A stretch of 64,000 nt of DNA from a candidate division LCP-89 bacterium B3_LCP (GTDB lineage: Bacteria; Electryoneota; B3-LCP). The stretch lies in assembly GCA_005223185.1 (NCBI GenBank), contig NJBN01000006.1, positions 62,001 to 126,000 on the forward strand. Reading direction: 5' to 3'. Shown here piece by piece: positions 45,257-54,078 of this stretch. A program made the position numbers and the translations under genes. Numbering within the stretch: the first letter of the stretch is position 1; every line of letters begins with the position of its first letter. The notes beneath the pieces are model-generated. The model had not been told where the DNA came from. It ran no database searches and was given only the letters and a program-made list of their open reading frames with translations.

Positions 45257-46177
45257 TTAGAGCGCAGCTTTGGTCTCGTTGGTGCGAATAGCGTTGTTAG
45301 CCCATTTAATACGTTTTTCGATGAATTCCGTCATACATTCCGCACCTTTGGATACGGGGGAATCATAACCATTTTCCATCAACAGATCAAATGAAGAAAC
45401 AACTAAATCTTTACATCTTGAAATGTATTTATTTTGTAATTTCATCTCCATGATTCTTCTTATCTGCTCATCGTTATTCATGAGATGTCTCCTATAAATC
45501 CGCTGTTCCAGAATATCTGAATCTGCATTAATCAGTATTGTTAAAGGGATACGATTATAATCTAACAACACTTTCCTTTTTATTTCTAGCATATTTTCAA
45601 ATCTTCCATATATACATGCCAGATGTCGTGCAGTTTCACTCTCGCTTTTTAAGTGCTTTGAAGAAAATGCGTATGAGCAGTCGTAAAGCGAATATCCAAG
45701 AGCGCAATCAGCGCTTTGCTCCATTTCTTCAATACTTTCAAAATATTTGTAATTGCCACTCGGCTCAAAATTTCGACTTTGTTCATTTTGCCCTTCATAT
45801 CCACGTCTAGGTCTTGTTGTATATTTCTGGCAATATACAAGATTTAGTCCTTTGAGATAGAGATCTTGTTTTGCATATGACGCCAATGTATCTTTTCCAG
45901 ATGCACTTGGTCCGCAAATCATGAATAAGGTGCGACCTTTGGTTAAAAAATAAATTGCACTGGTGAGTATATCCTTTTGAGCTGCAGAAAAGGCAGAACA
46001 GGATTCTGGATCAAGAAAAGGAACTATGCCCGGGAGCAAGTCGTCCTTAGAAACAATCTCAAATAAGCTCTTCTCAGCAATGTCCTTGCCAGTGAGAGCA
46101 GAAACAATAGCTGATGCCTTTGCATCATTTTTTACATAGGCATTAATTGAAAGCTTTATTCTCTTAAGTATATCCAT
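45257..46177 (-). CDS. Guanylate-kinase-like/PhnN-like P-loop protein
   Basis: About 306 residues. An unknown N-terminal domain of about 85 residues precedes a P-loop GPSASGKDTL (about 89-98) and a guanylate-kinase-like core with YTTRPRRGYEG, the GMP/substrate loop of that family, followed by a C-terminal helical tail. The Lys-Asp-Thr P-loop is also like ribose-1,5-bisphosphokinase PhnN. At 306 residues it is far longer than either enzyme (about 200). ATG 46177 follows AAGGAGTGGAG; the frame is open to 46216. No operon partner. Its substrate is unclear, and it is unlikely to be the housekeeping Gmk. Confidence 0.7.
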   Translation of the reverse strand: MDILKRIKLSINAYVKNDAKASAIVSALTGKDIAEKSLFEIVSKDDLLPGIVPFLDPESCSAFSAAQKDILTSAIYFLTKGRTLFMICGPSASGKDTLASYAKQDLYLKGLNLVYCQKYTTRPRRGYEGQNEQSRNFEPSGNYKYFESIEEMEQSADCALGYSLYDCSYAFSSKHLKSESETARHLACIYGRFENMLEIKRKVLLDYNRIPLTILINADSDILEQRIYRRHLMNNDEQIRRIMEMKLQNKYISRCKDLVVSSFDLLMENGYDSPVSKGAECMTEFIEKRIKWANNAIRTNETKAAL

Positions 46178-46357
46178 CGAAACTCCACTCCTTACCGAAT
46201 TCGTTGTTCTATTCATCTTCCCTTCTATTCAAAGATGTACTTTAGAATCCTATAAACCTGACTAAACGCAGAGCAGTTTGGTGTCCGTGCCGAGCACAAT
46301 CTATAGAAGCGTCGTCATTCTGACAAACGTAGTGCGTCCAGAATCTGACGGCGTACT

Positions 46358-46410
46358 AGTGCTACCGACTCCTCGCAGTCGGCAGTTGCACTCCAGAATA
46401 AATTCTGGAG
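46358..46410. repeat. Two adjacent inverted repeats
   Basis: First: AGTGC-ta-CCGACT-cctcgc-AGTCGG-cagtt-GCACT (46358-46392). Second: CTCCAGAAT-AA-ATTCTGGAG (46391-46410), a perfect nine-base-arm palindrome. They share two bases. Neither has a T-run, so they are not simple terminators. Confidence 0.8.
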
Positions 46411-46422
46411 CTCAAACTTCCT

Positions 46423-46442
46423 AAGATCACTGAAGTGATCGT
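46423..46442. repeat. Copy of the 20-bp AAGATCACTGAAGTGATCGT palindrome
   Basis: Identical to 45043-45062; hairpin arms GATCACT and AGTGATC with two central bases. Followed here by TTTTTCC on the plus strand, so this copy could act as a weak plus-strand terminator. Confidence 0.85.
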
Positions 46443-46476
46443 TTTTCCGTTGCGCCAAACTCAGCTTCAGGGTACA

Positions 46477-46492
46477 TCCCGCTTGAGCGGGA
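46477..46492. repeat. Small inverted repeat TCCCGCT/AGCGGGA
   Basis: Seven-base arms with two central bases, lying between the 20-bp palindrome and the T-shaped element. Confidence 0.7.
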
Positions 46493-46504
46493 TAGACATT
46501 AAGA

Positions 46505-46546
46505 AGCCCGGGAATTCTCCGCAGGAGTCCTTCGGACATTCCCGGG
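46505..46546 (-). repeat. T-shaped (three-way) palindromic element after the protease gene
   Basis: Outer arms CCCGGGAAT (46507-46515) and ATTCCCGGG (46538-46546) enclose two small hairpins, CTCC-gca-GGAG and GTCC-ttc-GGAC, which share one base. It lies 9 bases after the subtilisin stop. The same plan (outer nine-base stem plus two inner hairpins) occurs at 52043-52090. Lacks a T-tract. Confidence 0.75.
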
Positions 46547-46554
46547 ACATTTCC

Positions 46555-48270
46555 CTAATCCCCCCCCAAAAAATCCACCTCTTCTGAAGGCGGGACGACT
46601 ATAGTTTCAAAAGCGGATGTGCCTCCATCCTTCCAAACCACCTGCAGACGAACCGTACCCCACTTCAGGTTGGAAAAGCGGTAAAAACCATATTCGCCTG
46701 AAACTACTCTTAGCGTTTCCTCTTCTCCGAACAGTTGAAGTTTGATACCTCCCATACCTATCCCGTCCGAATCGGTGATCCAACCGGAAATGGAAGGATA
46801 GTGAATGGCTTCTTCTAAGTTGATTAATCCCCAACCCCAGTCGTTGTCAGGGCGTTCAGCATGCGATGCAGTTTCACGCGTGGCTTCGTAAATCTGTGCT
46901 GGTGTCCAATCAGGGTGGTCAGCTAAAAGCAACGCCATACACCCCGCTACAACTGGACAGGAGAGGGAGGTTCCATTCCAGAAAGCGTAACGATCCCAAC
47001 TTCCCGGACGCACAGCAGCAACGCGCACTCCCTGCCCGCAGACGTCCGGCTTAATGCGACCATCGGCGGTGGGACCGCGTGAGGAGAAGCCTGCCAGATC
47101 CCCATTAGGACGTACAGCACCGATTGATAGAACGCCTTCAGCATCGGTGGGCGCTCCGATGGTCATAGCGCCCGGACCTTCATTGCCCGCGCTAGTGCAG
47201 AGAATCATCCCAAGCTCGTAAGCGATCTGAGCTGCCCTGCTGGTTATGGGAATTTCGCCATCATAATCTGAAAGCTCATACCATTTCTGGTAGGATAGGG
47301 AACTGGAAAGCACGTCCGCACCCAGGCTTTCAGCCCATTCAACCGCCCGCACCCAGTTGTCCTCTTCCACTACAGTTTCATTGGAAGTGTCCTCAGTTTT
47401 ACAGAGTATGAAACTGGCTTCATGCGCCAGCCCAATCAAATTGCCGGGCATATAACCACCGATAACGGACATGCAACCCGTTCCGTGTGCTGGCTGCCCG
47501 CGACGATCCTGAGTTGGATCATAATCACAGTCATCGTCATCATTGATAAAATCGTACTGTGCAATAACATCCAGGTGCCGGAAAGCTTCATGCCCTAACT
47601 GATAGCCGCCGTCCAACACCACTATACGAATGCCGTGTCCATGATTCCCGCGGTAGTGCGCTTCTAAGGCGTTTGTCTGACGAACCTGGTTCAATGAAGG
47701 CCCGTACCAGGCACGATCCGAGCGCCAGTAGGGTGCGTCCGGGTCAGGCTGTGTTCCTTTTAATTGATCATATTCACCCCAGCGTTCGTTCACAGTAGCG
47801 CGTCTGTATTCTGTCATGGATTCGATATCATCCAACCTGGAAGTTGTCTTCATACGGGCGACAGGCTGGGTTGAGTGAACGAAAGGAAACGCGGTAATCG
47901 TTTGTAGAGCAGCAGAATCAGCCTTGATGCTAAGTGCATTCAACCATCGGCTTTCACCGCGAAGGGACACACCGGGAATTGCCAGGATAGCCTCTTTATA
48001 ACGATCCGCGACCGGTAGATCGAATTGGCTCCCATCACCGTGGATGCCTCTAACAAGGCGGCGTTCTATAGCATAAGGATCAAGATGGGATATATCCGTT
48101 ACTGCCCCGTCGTGATCGCGAAGAAAGACCCAGTAGGGATGCGATTCTTCCGAAGAGAAGGCAGGATTAGTCGTGAATACTAAACAGCATATTGTCAGGA
48201 ATACCAATAATGAGATTCCTGGTCTTTGCTTCATATTGACCATTCGTTCAAAGTAAGAGGATTTTAACAT
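46555..48270 (-). CDS. Secreted subtilisin-like serine protease (S8)
   Basis: 571-residue exported protease. Signal peptide (MKQRPGISLLVFLTICCLVF..., ending near FSSEES), an I9-like prodomain region, then the S8 catalytic triad Asp220 (VVLDGGYQLGHEAF), His262 (AHGTGCMSV) and Ser435 (WNGTSLSCPVVAG), with the oxyanion Asn in SAGNEGPG. A carboxypeptidase-regulatory-like beta-domain (ISGWITDSDGIGMGGIKLQLFG) ends the protein; no FNPTT sorting domain is present. The long frame starts at 48270 in a TAATG overlap with the propeller lipoprotein gene; ATG 48234 gives the cleaner signal peptide. Confidence 0.92.
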   Translation of the reverse strand: MLKSSYFERMVNMKQRPGISLLVFLTICCLVFTTNPAFSSEESHPYWVFLRDHDGAVTDISHLDPYAIERRLVRGIHGDGSQFDLPVADRYKEAILAIPGVSLRGESRWLNALSIKADSAALQTITAFPFVHSTQPVARMKTTSRLDDIESMTEYRRATVNERWGEYDQLKGTQPDPDAPYWRSDRAWYGPSLNQVRQTNALEAHYRGNHGHGIRIVVLDGGYQLGHEAFRHLDVIAQYDFINDDDDCDYDPTQDRRGQPAHGTGCMSVIGGYMPGNLIGLAHEASFILCKTEDTSNETVVEEDNWVRAVEWAESLGADVLSSSLSYQKWYELSDYDGEIPITSRAAQIAYELGMILCTSAGNEGPGAMTIGAPTDAEGVLSIGAVRPNGDLAGFSSRGPTADGRIKPDVCGQGVRVAAVRPGSWDRYAFWNGTSLSCPVVAGCMALLLADHPDWTPAQIYEATRETASHAERPDNDWGWGLINLEEAIHYPSISGWITDSDGIGMGGIKLQLFGEEETLRVVSGEYGFYRFSNLKWGTVRLQVVWKDGGTSAFETIVVPPSEEVDFLGGD

Positions 48271-49532
48271 TATAGATACACCAACCAGATGCTATCGTTG
48301 AAGGAGTAAACCAACAGTGATCCATCGGGAGAGATGTCCGGTTGCGATCCGTTGGCGCTGCGGTTAGTGGCAATGCCCCCGTATAAACTCACTGTATATA
48401 CACCCAGCGATTCCGTACCGCTCATCCCGTGAAATGCCAGGATGCCGGTTGAAGACAGTGATGGTTCGGCAGCGCCTGTTAGAAGCGTGACTGGAACCCC
48501 ACCGGAAGCTGACACAGAACAGATAGTCATACCCATACTGTAGCTCATGTAATCATATACCAGAGTAGTACCATCGCTGGTCCACTTGAAGTGGAGACAA
48601 TTATCAGCGAGGGTTATCTCTAAACCACCGGAAGCGGACACCGATTTCAGATCATAAGCTTGACTGGAACCCGGATTGCGAAAAGCGATGCGGGTGCCAG
48701 TAGAATTAAATTGGGATTCGATCCCGCTTCCAGTCAGTTGAACTAAACTGGTATCTACAAAGTTAAGTTGAAACAGCCCATAAGTAGCCGACTGATTATC
48801 CTCTTCGGCGAAAACGATACCAGTGCCATCCGGAATCCAGCATGGTGAATGCCCGGTGGAATGCCACCAGACCGGTTGCGAACCGTCCAAGGCGACTGTA
48901 AAAATCCCAGCCTGAATAGTACTGGTAGGGCCGGCGCCGCCAAAAGCTATCTGATCACTCTGCGGCGACCATTTGTAATCCCAGCGGTGGGGATGGGTAT
49001 CATCGGTTATCTGTTCCGTGTTGCCGCTCAGTCGGTAGTAAACCCAAAGTCCAACATTTACTCCCTGCCCGCCGAACAGAACCTTATCCCCATCAGGAGA
49101 CCAACGGGGAAGGCTTCCAAAACTGGATATCTGAACGCCCGAAATTGATGAAGTAGCGAAAGTCCAGGTGGGACCTTCGGTTACCTCTCCAGTACCGTCT
49201 TTAGCGTCAACCTTCCAATAGTATATAGTGTTGGGAGACAAACTCAAGGGACTGTACAAAGCACTCCCAACGTTTTCCACAACAAGCGGCGGCGGATTCG
49301 CATCCCCCAGATAGACATCATATATCAGCGAATCACCATCGGGATCGACAGCGGTCCAGGACAGTACCGGAAACATGGAAACGTTTGCTAATCCGTCATA
49401 CGGCGTTGGGTTGGAAGGTGCTCCCGGAGGGTTATTGATGATTTCCGGCTCTACTGGTGTTTTGGTAGCGCAGGATATCACCAGAATAACAGTCGCCAGA
49501 ATGAAATAACTAAAAAATCTATCCGCTTTCAT
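48270..49532 (-). CDS. Lipoprotein with fibronectin-like domain and TolB-like propeller
   Basis: 420 residues. Lipobox VISCA near residue 21 marks a lipoprotein. A fibronectin-III-like domain (about 33-125; PSNPTPYDGLANVSMFPVLSW ... YYWKVDAKDGTG) precedes a WD40/TolB-like beta-propeller with repeated PRWSPDG, YKWSPQSDQIAFGG and DISPDG motifs. It is a paralog of the next protein (49580-50563) over the propeller. Binding partner unknown. TAATG coupling to the protease gene suggests joint use, perhaps as inhibitor or partner (inference). Confidence 0.82.
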   Translation of the reverse strand: MKADRFFSYFILATVILVISCATKTPVEPEIINNPPGAPSNPTPYDGLANVSMFPVLSWTAVDPDGDSLIYDVYLGDANPPPLVVENVGSALYSPLSLSPNTIYYWKVDAKDGTGEVTEGPTWTFATSSISGVQISSFGSLPRWSPDGDKVLFGGQGVNVGLWVYYRLSGNTEQITDDTHPHRWDYKWSPQSDQIAFGGAGPTSTIQAGIFTVALDGSQPVWWHSTGHSPCWIPDGTGIVFAEEDNQSATYGLFQLNFVDTSLVQLTGSGIESQFNSTGTRIAFRNPGSSQAYDLKSVSASGGLEITLADNCLHFKWTSDGTTLVYDYMSYSMGMTICSVSASGGVPVTLLTGAAEPSLSSTGILAFHGMSGTESLGVYTVSLYGGIATNRSANGSQPDISPDGSLLVYSFNDSIWLVYL

Positions 49533-49579
49533 CGGATTATCTACTCTTTGAATAGTGCTAGTAAATATAGGTAGAAACT

Positions 49580-50563
49580 CTAAATCGTCACCAGCCAGAT
49601 TCCATCAACGCGCGCATAAGCTATTAACATACCGTCAGATGTTATGCTAGGATGTGATCCAGAACCACTGACAATGACGTTATCTGATCCGTCCAAATTG
49701 ACGATATATATTCCGGCTGTGAGATCACCGTTAACGCCATGATAGGCGATCCGTCCATTGACAGACACCGATGGTTGGCCTGCGTTCATCACGATCTTGA
49801 AGGGGATTCCTCCTCCTGAGGAAACCGAACAGATACGGTAACCGGCATCGCCGCCCTGATAGGACATGTAGTCATACACTAAGTCTATTCCATCGGCAGT
49901 CCAGGCAAAGGTCAGGCAGGTATCAGCAATGACAACAGGCACGCCGCCCACGATGGAAATTACCCTCAACTCATACGCCAGCGTACTCCCCGGTTCACGG
50001 TAGGCAACTGTGGTTCCCAATGAATTGTACTGAGGAGCTATACCGCTGTTGGTGAGTATAGTCAAAGAGGTATCAGACAGCGAAAGCAGGCGGATTCCGT
50101 ACGAACCGGACTGGTCATTATCAGCAAAGACCAGACTCTGACCGTCTGGTGACCAGCAGGGAGATTCCCCAGTCGGATACCAGCGCACTGGATCGGAACC
50201 ATCCAGAACAACCGTATAGATGCCGGAAGTGCTGTCAATGATAGCTCCAGCGCCGCCGAAAGCCAATTGGTCACTGAATGGCGACCAGTTATAGTCGTAC
50301 AAATGAGGGTGGTCAGCATCGGTAACCTGAGTGAAATTTCCATTAGACCGGTCATATACCCATATCCCCATCTGCGTTCCATCAGCTCCGAAAGCTAACT
50401 TCTGCCCATCCGGAGACCAGCGCGGTTGGCTGCCGTAGTTTATCAGTTGTTCAGAAGGAGAAGGTCCCGGAGGTCCAGCGCTGCCTCCCCCACAACCGAT
50501 CCAGATAGCGGTTGTCAGAGATAAACACGCCAACAAACTGAGGTACTTAAATTTTTGTTTCAT
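49580..50563 (-). CDS. TolB-like beta-propeller lipoprotein
   Basis: 327 residues. Lipobox WIGCG near residue 24. The rest is a TolB/WD40-like propeller with QPRWSPDGQKLAFG, YNWSPFSDQLAFGGAG, SPCWSPDGQSLVFA, AQPSVSVNGRIAYHG and HPSITSDGMLIAYA blade motifs. Clearly duplicated from or to the preceding lipoprotein, but without the fibronectin domain. Likely anchored in the outer membrane; function unknown. Third in the run after the DUF4139-like gene. Confidence 0.82.
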   Translation of the reverse strand: MKQKFKYLSLLACLSLTTAIWIGCGGGSAGPPGPSPSEQLINYGSQPRWSPDGQKLAFGADGTQMGIWVYDRSNGNFTQVTDADHPHLYDYNWSPFSDQLAFGGAGAIIDSTSGIYTVVLDGSDPVRWYPTGESPCWSPDGQSLVFADNDQSGSYGIRLLSLSDTSLTILTNSGIAPQYNSLGTTVAYREPGSTLAYELRVISIVGGVPVVIADTCLTFAWTADGIDLVYDYMSYQGGDAGYRICSVSSGGGIPFKIVMNAGQPSVSVNGRIAYHGVNGDLTAGIYIVNLDGSDNVIVSGSGSHPSITSDGMLIAYARVDGIWLVTI

Positions 50564-50614
50564 GATGGCTGACGATTGATGAACTTTTCTAATTACTTGC
50601 TTTTAAGGGATACT

Positions 50615-51976
50615 TTAATACCCATACTCTACAACGTAGCGAAGAGTTTTGGATTCTCCAGGCGATATCTCCAGATCGAATTCCACCTTGTTGGAATGTA
50701 CGGTTCTGAATGACGCCGGATCATCTCCCCATGCCGATTCCATAATCTCCCAGAATCCGTATAACCTCTCCCGCACGGTAATTTTGGAATTGCTATCACG
50801 GGAACTGACGAAGGTTATCTCGATGGTATCACGAGTGCGATTGCGGGATATACGCTGGTGCGAAACGCGCTTACGGTCAACCCGCAGGTCGAAAGCCTTT
50901 CCGATAATCAGCTCAACTTCATCCCCCGGGGATGAGGCTTCCAGATGATCTTCACCCAAGAACTGCACCCTGTCATCATCGAACTGGTACAGCAGCAGGT
51001 CACCTTCGGGCAGCCCGATTCCCAGACCGGAAGATTCCAGGTTCTCAAAGGTCAAGCGCACCAGTACTTCCTCTTCGCTGGAAGATCCGTCGTAAAAGAA
51101 TGCTTTTTCGCAGGACACATCAGCAACCGTGATGAACGGAACTCCCTTGGTTTGTGAGGCATGCAGATCTGTGCGTTCCGGCAGGCTGTAGCGGCGGTAT
51201 TCGAAGAATCTGGTTTCCTTCTCCGAGGGAATTACGCCCGGAACGCCAAACTCATCTTCCCCGCCTAAAGGTCTGCGGTCATAGGACCGATGGGGATCGC
51301 CGGCTATCATGTCCAGGGAAACATCCTGAAAATCCATATCCAGGGAATTCGTCAAGGTGATGTTGCCTTCCAGTTGAATCCTGTCAGAGTTTCTAAGGTA
51401 GGCTGTGTAATCAGCCTGCCAGGTCATGCCGTCTGCAAGATAGGATATCTCTACTTCGACATTGGACCGTTTCCGGCTGGAATTGACCGTCCAAACAACC
51501 TCAGGGTGAAGTACCAAACCTTCCGGCAGAGATTCGAAGGTCATGTCTTCTATGCCTGAACGACTGACCAAAGCAACAGATCCCGGTTGGTCTTCAAGTT
51601 CCAGATATATGCGGTCATCATCGAAGTTAAGCAGGATACCGGAATACAGACTATCATCTTTGGTGAATTCGAAATGCTTGCCTAAGAATTTCTTCCAGAT
51701 GCGATCTCGATCGGCAAGGTCATATTCATAACTCTGTTCAACCGTGCTGATCCCTTTTGTGTTCTTTGTGGGATTAATACGTAGGGTGCTCTCATATATT
51801 GCCGGCGCAATATCAGTAAAACTGATCTTGTTTATGCCTCTGGAGAGATCCACTTCACGTGTATCACGAATCAACACCAAATCGCGCTGATAAACGGTGA
51901 GAGACACTTCTGCACAAACTGCCGATGCGAACAGAATTATCCCCAAACAAGAAATGATTAAGTGCTTCGCTTTCAA
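50615..51976 (-). CDS. Exported DUF4139-like beta-sandwich protein
   Basis: 453 residues with a signal peptide (about 1-22, ending VCAEV). It opens with VSLTVYQRDLVLIRDTREVDLSRGINKISFTDIAP, the pattern seen in DUF4139 proteins, and has SRKRSNVEVEISYLADGMTWQADYTAYL in the middle and KVEFDLEISPGESKTLRYVVEYGY at the end. Function of this family is not known. No obvious promoter upstream; the T-shaped element at 52043-52090 lies between it and the phosphatase-like gene. Confidence 0.8.
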   Translation of the reverse strand: MKAKHLIISCLGIILFASAVCAEVSLTVYQRDLVLIRDTREVDLSRGINKISFTDIAPAIYESTLRINPTKNTKGISTVEQSYEYDLADRDRIWKKFLGKHFEFTKDDSLYSGILLNFDDDRIYLELEDQPGSVALVSRSGIEDMTFESLPEGLVLHPEVVWTVNSSRKRSNVEVEISYLADGMTWQADYTAYLRNSDRIQLEGNITLTNSLDMDFQDVSLDMIAGDPHRSYDRRPLGGEDEFGVPGVIPSEKETRFFEYRRYSLPERTDLHASQTKGVPFITVADVSCEKAFFYDGSSSEEEVLVRLTFENLESSGLGIGLPEGDLLLYQFDDDRVQFLGEDHLEASSPGDEVELIIGKAFDLRVDRKRVSHQRISRNRTRDTIEITFVSSRDSNSKITVRERLYGFWEIMESAWGDDPASFRTVHSNKVEFDLEISPGESKTLRYVVEYGY

Positions 51977-52042
51977 AACAGCCTCATATGGTTGTTATTT
52001 ATTTTGGAATTTTTTCCTTGATATGTATTAAGATTGTACCTC

Positions 52043-52090
52043 GCCGGGACATCCTGACTTCGTCAGCCCCTTCGGGGAAGCTGTCCCGGC
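52043..52090 (-). repeat. T-shaped (three-way) palindromic element between genes
   Basis: Outer arms GCCGGGACA (52043-52051) and TGTCCCGGC (52082-52090) enclose CTGAC-ttc-GTCAG and CCCC-ttc-GGGG. It lies 55 bases after the stop of the leftward gene at 52145, the same placement and plan as the element at 46505-46546. No T-run follows. Confidence 0.8.
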
Positions 52091-52144
52091 CACCCGGGGG
52101 ATTGCTTTATTCGGATTGGTATCTTAAGATCGATTGAAAGATAA

Positions 52145-54061
52145 CTAATTTACATAACCCAACGCGCGGATCTGTTCGCGTACCTGGGCGTCGGCATCTG
52201 AGCGGGTGATGGATGAAACCCGGCGCCCCGTTTCGTAAGTCTTGATTTGCTGTGGTGGATAAATATCCAAGAAGTCCGCATCTATGACGTCAGTTAGAAC
52301 CTGGCCATCCATGTCTTCCGCCACCGGAAGTCCGTAGAGATGCAGTAATGTCGGGGTAATGTCCAGAACGTTAATTTCATCCAGTTCCAGCCCATTCTGA
52401 AAATGAGGCCCGGATGCCACAAATATTCCATGTAGGCGGTGTTCACCGGTTCTGAATGACACTCTAGGATTAAGATCAAAACCGAAACCATGATCGGATA
52501 GAATTAGCACGTCCGTACCTGGTTCTAAAACATTTAAAAATTCTCCTAAGATTTCGTCCATGTAGCGATAGGTTTCAGGAAGCACGTTACCGAAACGAGC
52601 AACGTCATTTTCCGGCACCGAAACGAATTCATCCGGTCTATGATACTGCCAGAAGAAATGCGAAATCATATCCACAGCCTGGAAATAGACGGTGAAAAAC
52701 GCGGGGCGGTACTTCTGGTAGAGATACAATCCAGCGCCCCGATAAGATTCTGCGGCAGTATAAGCCAACTCAAACTGATAGAGCGGATTCCAGTCTTCGT
52801 ACTGGTCCTCGTCCCAGTCATCCGGGTAAGCTTGTTTACCGCCGGTGGCTGGCATAAAACGAGAACGTTCTTCATCAGTGATGCTATCGGGCAGTCGGCA
52901 GAAAGCGCTCAGTTCGTTCAGCAGTTCCGAGGGATATGTCTGCCCCTGCTTGAGTGATTTGATGGATGACCGGGGATTGAAAAGAGTGTAGGTAAAGCGA
53001 TCGGACACTACAAACCCGTTGACTGCTTCAGCAGGCCAGGAAGCCCAGTATCCGATCAATCCCACGGATAGATTCGCTTCGGAAAGTATATTCCAGATAG
53101 CTTTGCAGCGTCGCGTGGTACTGGTTACGGGCAAATCAGCCTGACTCATGAAGCGGCTGATCAAGCGATAAAGCCCCAGACCATCAGGATATTCGGCGAA
53201 ATTGTTCACCATTCCGGGAAACTGGAATGAACCGAAATCTTCAATTCCGTGCTTACTGGGAAGCTTTCCGGTGGCTATGCTGGTCCAGACCAAAGGCGAC
53301 TTGGTAGAAGGCAAGCTTTTGAACGGTGCGGATACTCCTTCTTCGATCAAGCTGCGCAAATTAGGAAGATCCCCCTTGGCTAATAAATCCTGAACGATAG
53401 ACCATTCTGCGCCATCCCAGCCGACGATAGCGATGCGCATATCATCGTTGACATTCTTCATTGAAGCCTTTATCTCTTCCGGGTCTCCATAGTCCACATC
53501 ACTATCAGACACAGAAGCCGTAAAAAGCGTATAACTGAAAATAACTACGAAATAAAGCGCTGTAATACCAAAGAATTTAGGTAGAGTGACGTTTCGCCGA
53601 CGGTTGCCGGTTAGATGTGTTTTCGGTTGTAAGCTGCGTATGAGAAGCCACCCAAAAGCAATTATACTCAGGTAATACCCGATAAGGATGAAATTATCGA
53701 AATTACCGGAGCGCAGATCTTGGCGAGTCAGTGCAAGATATATGAAGATGAGACCCGAAAGCACACAGTAGAGAACAATCCAGGGTTTGACAAATTTCCT
53801 CCCTGCGAAGTCCTTGCCAAGTATCCGGGATAATATAAAAAACAACACCCAGAAAAGTATGCCCACAATGAGCCCTAAAATTGCATAGAGATACGACGTT
53901 GAGAGGAGAAGAAAGAAGGTACTCTGGAGGTTGGTGGTAAGATCTGGGTTCCAGTTGAGGATTCGCAATCCCAGCAGGAATCCCAACAAGGAACAGAAAC
54001 CGATCCCGAGTAAAATCGAAAGGGGAAGGTCCTTTAATCTGGTTCTGGATGTATCTGACAT
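52145..54061 (-). CDS. Membrane-anchored alkaline-phosphatase-superfamily enzyme (phosphodiesterase/phosphoglycerol-transferase-like)
   Basis: 638 residues. About five TM helices (about 13-190) precede a periplasmic type I phosphodiesterase/nucleotide pyrophosphatase domain. Metal-site Asp in AIVGWDGAEW, likely nucleophile in VWTSIATGKLPSKHG, metal ligands in LSDHGFGFD and a final His in TGEHRLHG. C-terminus ends ...EQIRALGYVN, similar to the tandem partner. It is 17 bases after the paralogous gene. Substrate (phosphodiester, phosphonate, lipid head group) cannot be told. Confidence 0.86.
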   Translation of the reverse strand: MSDTSRTRLKDLPLSILLGIGFCSLLGFLLGLRILNWNPDLTTNLQSTFFLLLSTSYLYAILGLIVGILFWVLFFILSRILGKDFAGRKFVKPWIVLYCVLSGLIFIYLALTRQDLRSGNFDNFILIGYYLSIIAFGWLLIRSLQPKTHLTGNRRRNVTLPKFFGITALYFVVIFSYTLFTASVSDSDVDYGDPEEIKASMKNVNDDMRIAIVGWDGAEWSIVQDLLAKGDLPNLRSLIEEGVSAPFKSLPSTKSPLVWTSIATGKLPSKHGIEDFGSFQFPGMVNNFAEYPDGLGLYRLISRFMSQADLPVTSTTRRCKAIWNILSEANLSVGLIGYWASWPAEAVNGFVVSDRFTYTLFNPRSSIKSLKQGQTYPSELLNELSAFCRLPDSITDEERSRFMPATGGKQAYPDDWDEDQYEDWNPLYQFELAYTAAESYRGAGLYLYQKYRPAFFTVYFQAVDMISHFFWQYHRPDEFVSVPENDVARFGNVLPETYRYMDEILGEFLNVLEPGTDVLILSDHGFGFDLNPRVSFRTGEHRLHGIFVASGPHFQNGLELDEINVLDITPTLLHLYGLPVAEDMDGQVLTDVIDADFLDIYPPQQIKTYETGRRVSSITRSDADAQVREQIRALGYVN

Positions 54062-54078
54062 TTTGTTAAGCTATCCCT

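Larger units (their letters stand above)
46178..46554. other. 377-bp gene-free stretch rich in short palindromes
   Basis: No convincing gene. From 46315 onward the sequence is a run of separate inverted repeats listed individually here. The segment 46315-46347 (TCATTCTGACAAACG...CCAGAATCTGAC) resembles the TCATTCTGAGCG...AGAATC intergenic repeats I know from several bacterial phyla. The first 100 bases hold the leader of the guanylate-kinase-like gene; no clear promoter is seen there. Confidence 0.6.

Noticed and set aside
46315-46539. Small minus-strand frame of 74 residues
   Set aside because: Made entirely of the palindromic repeats; no ribosome site and no protein-like composition.
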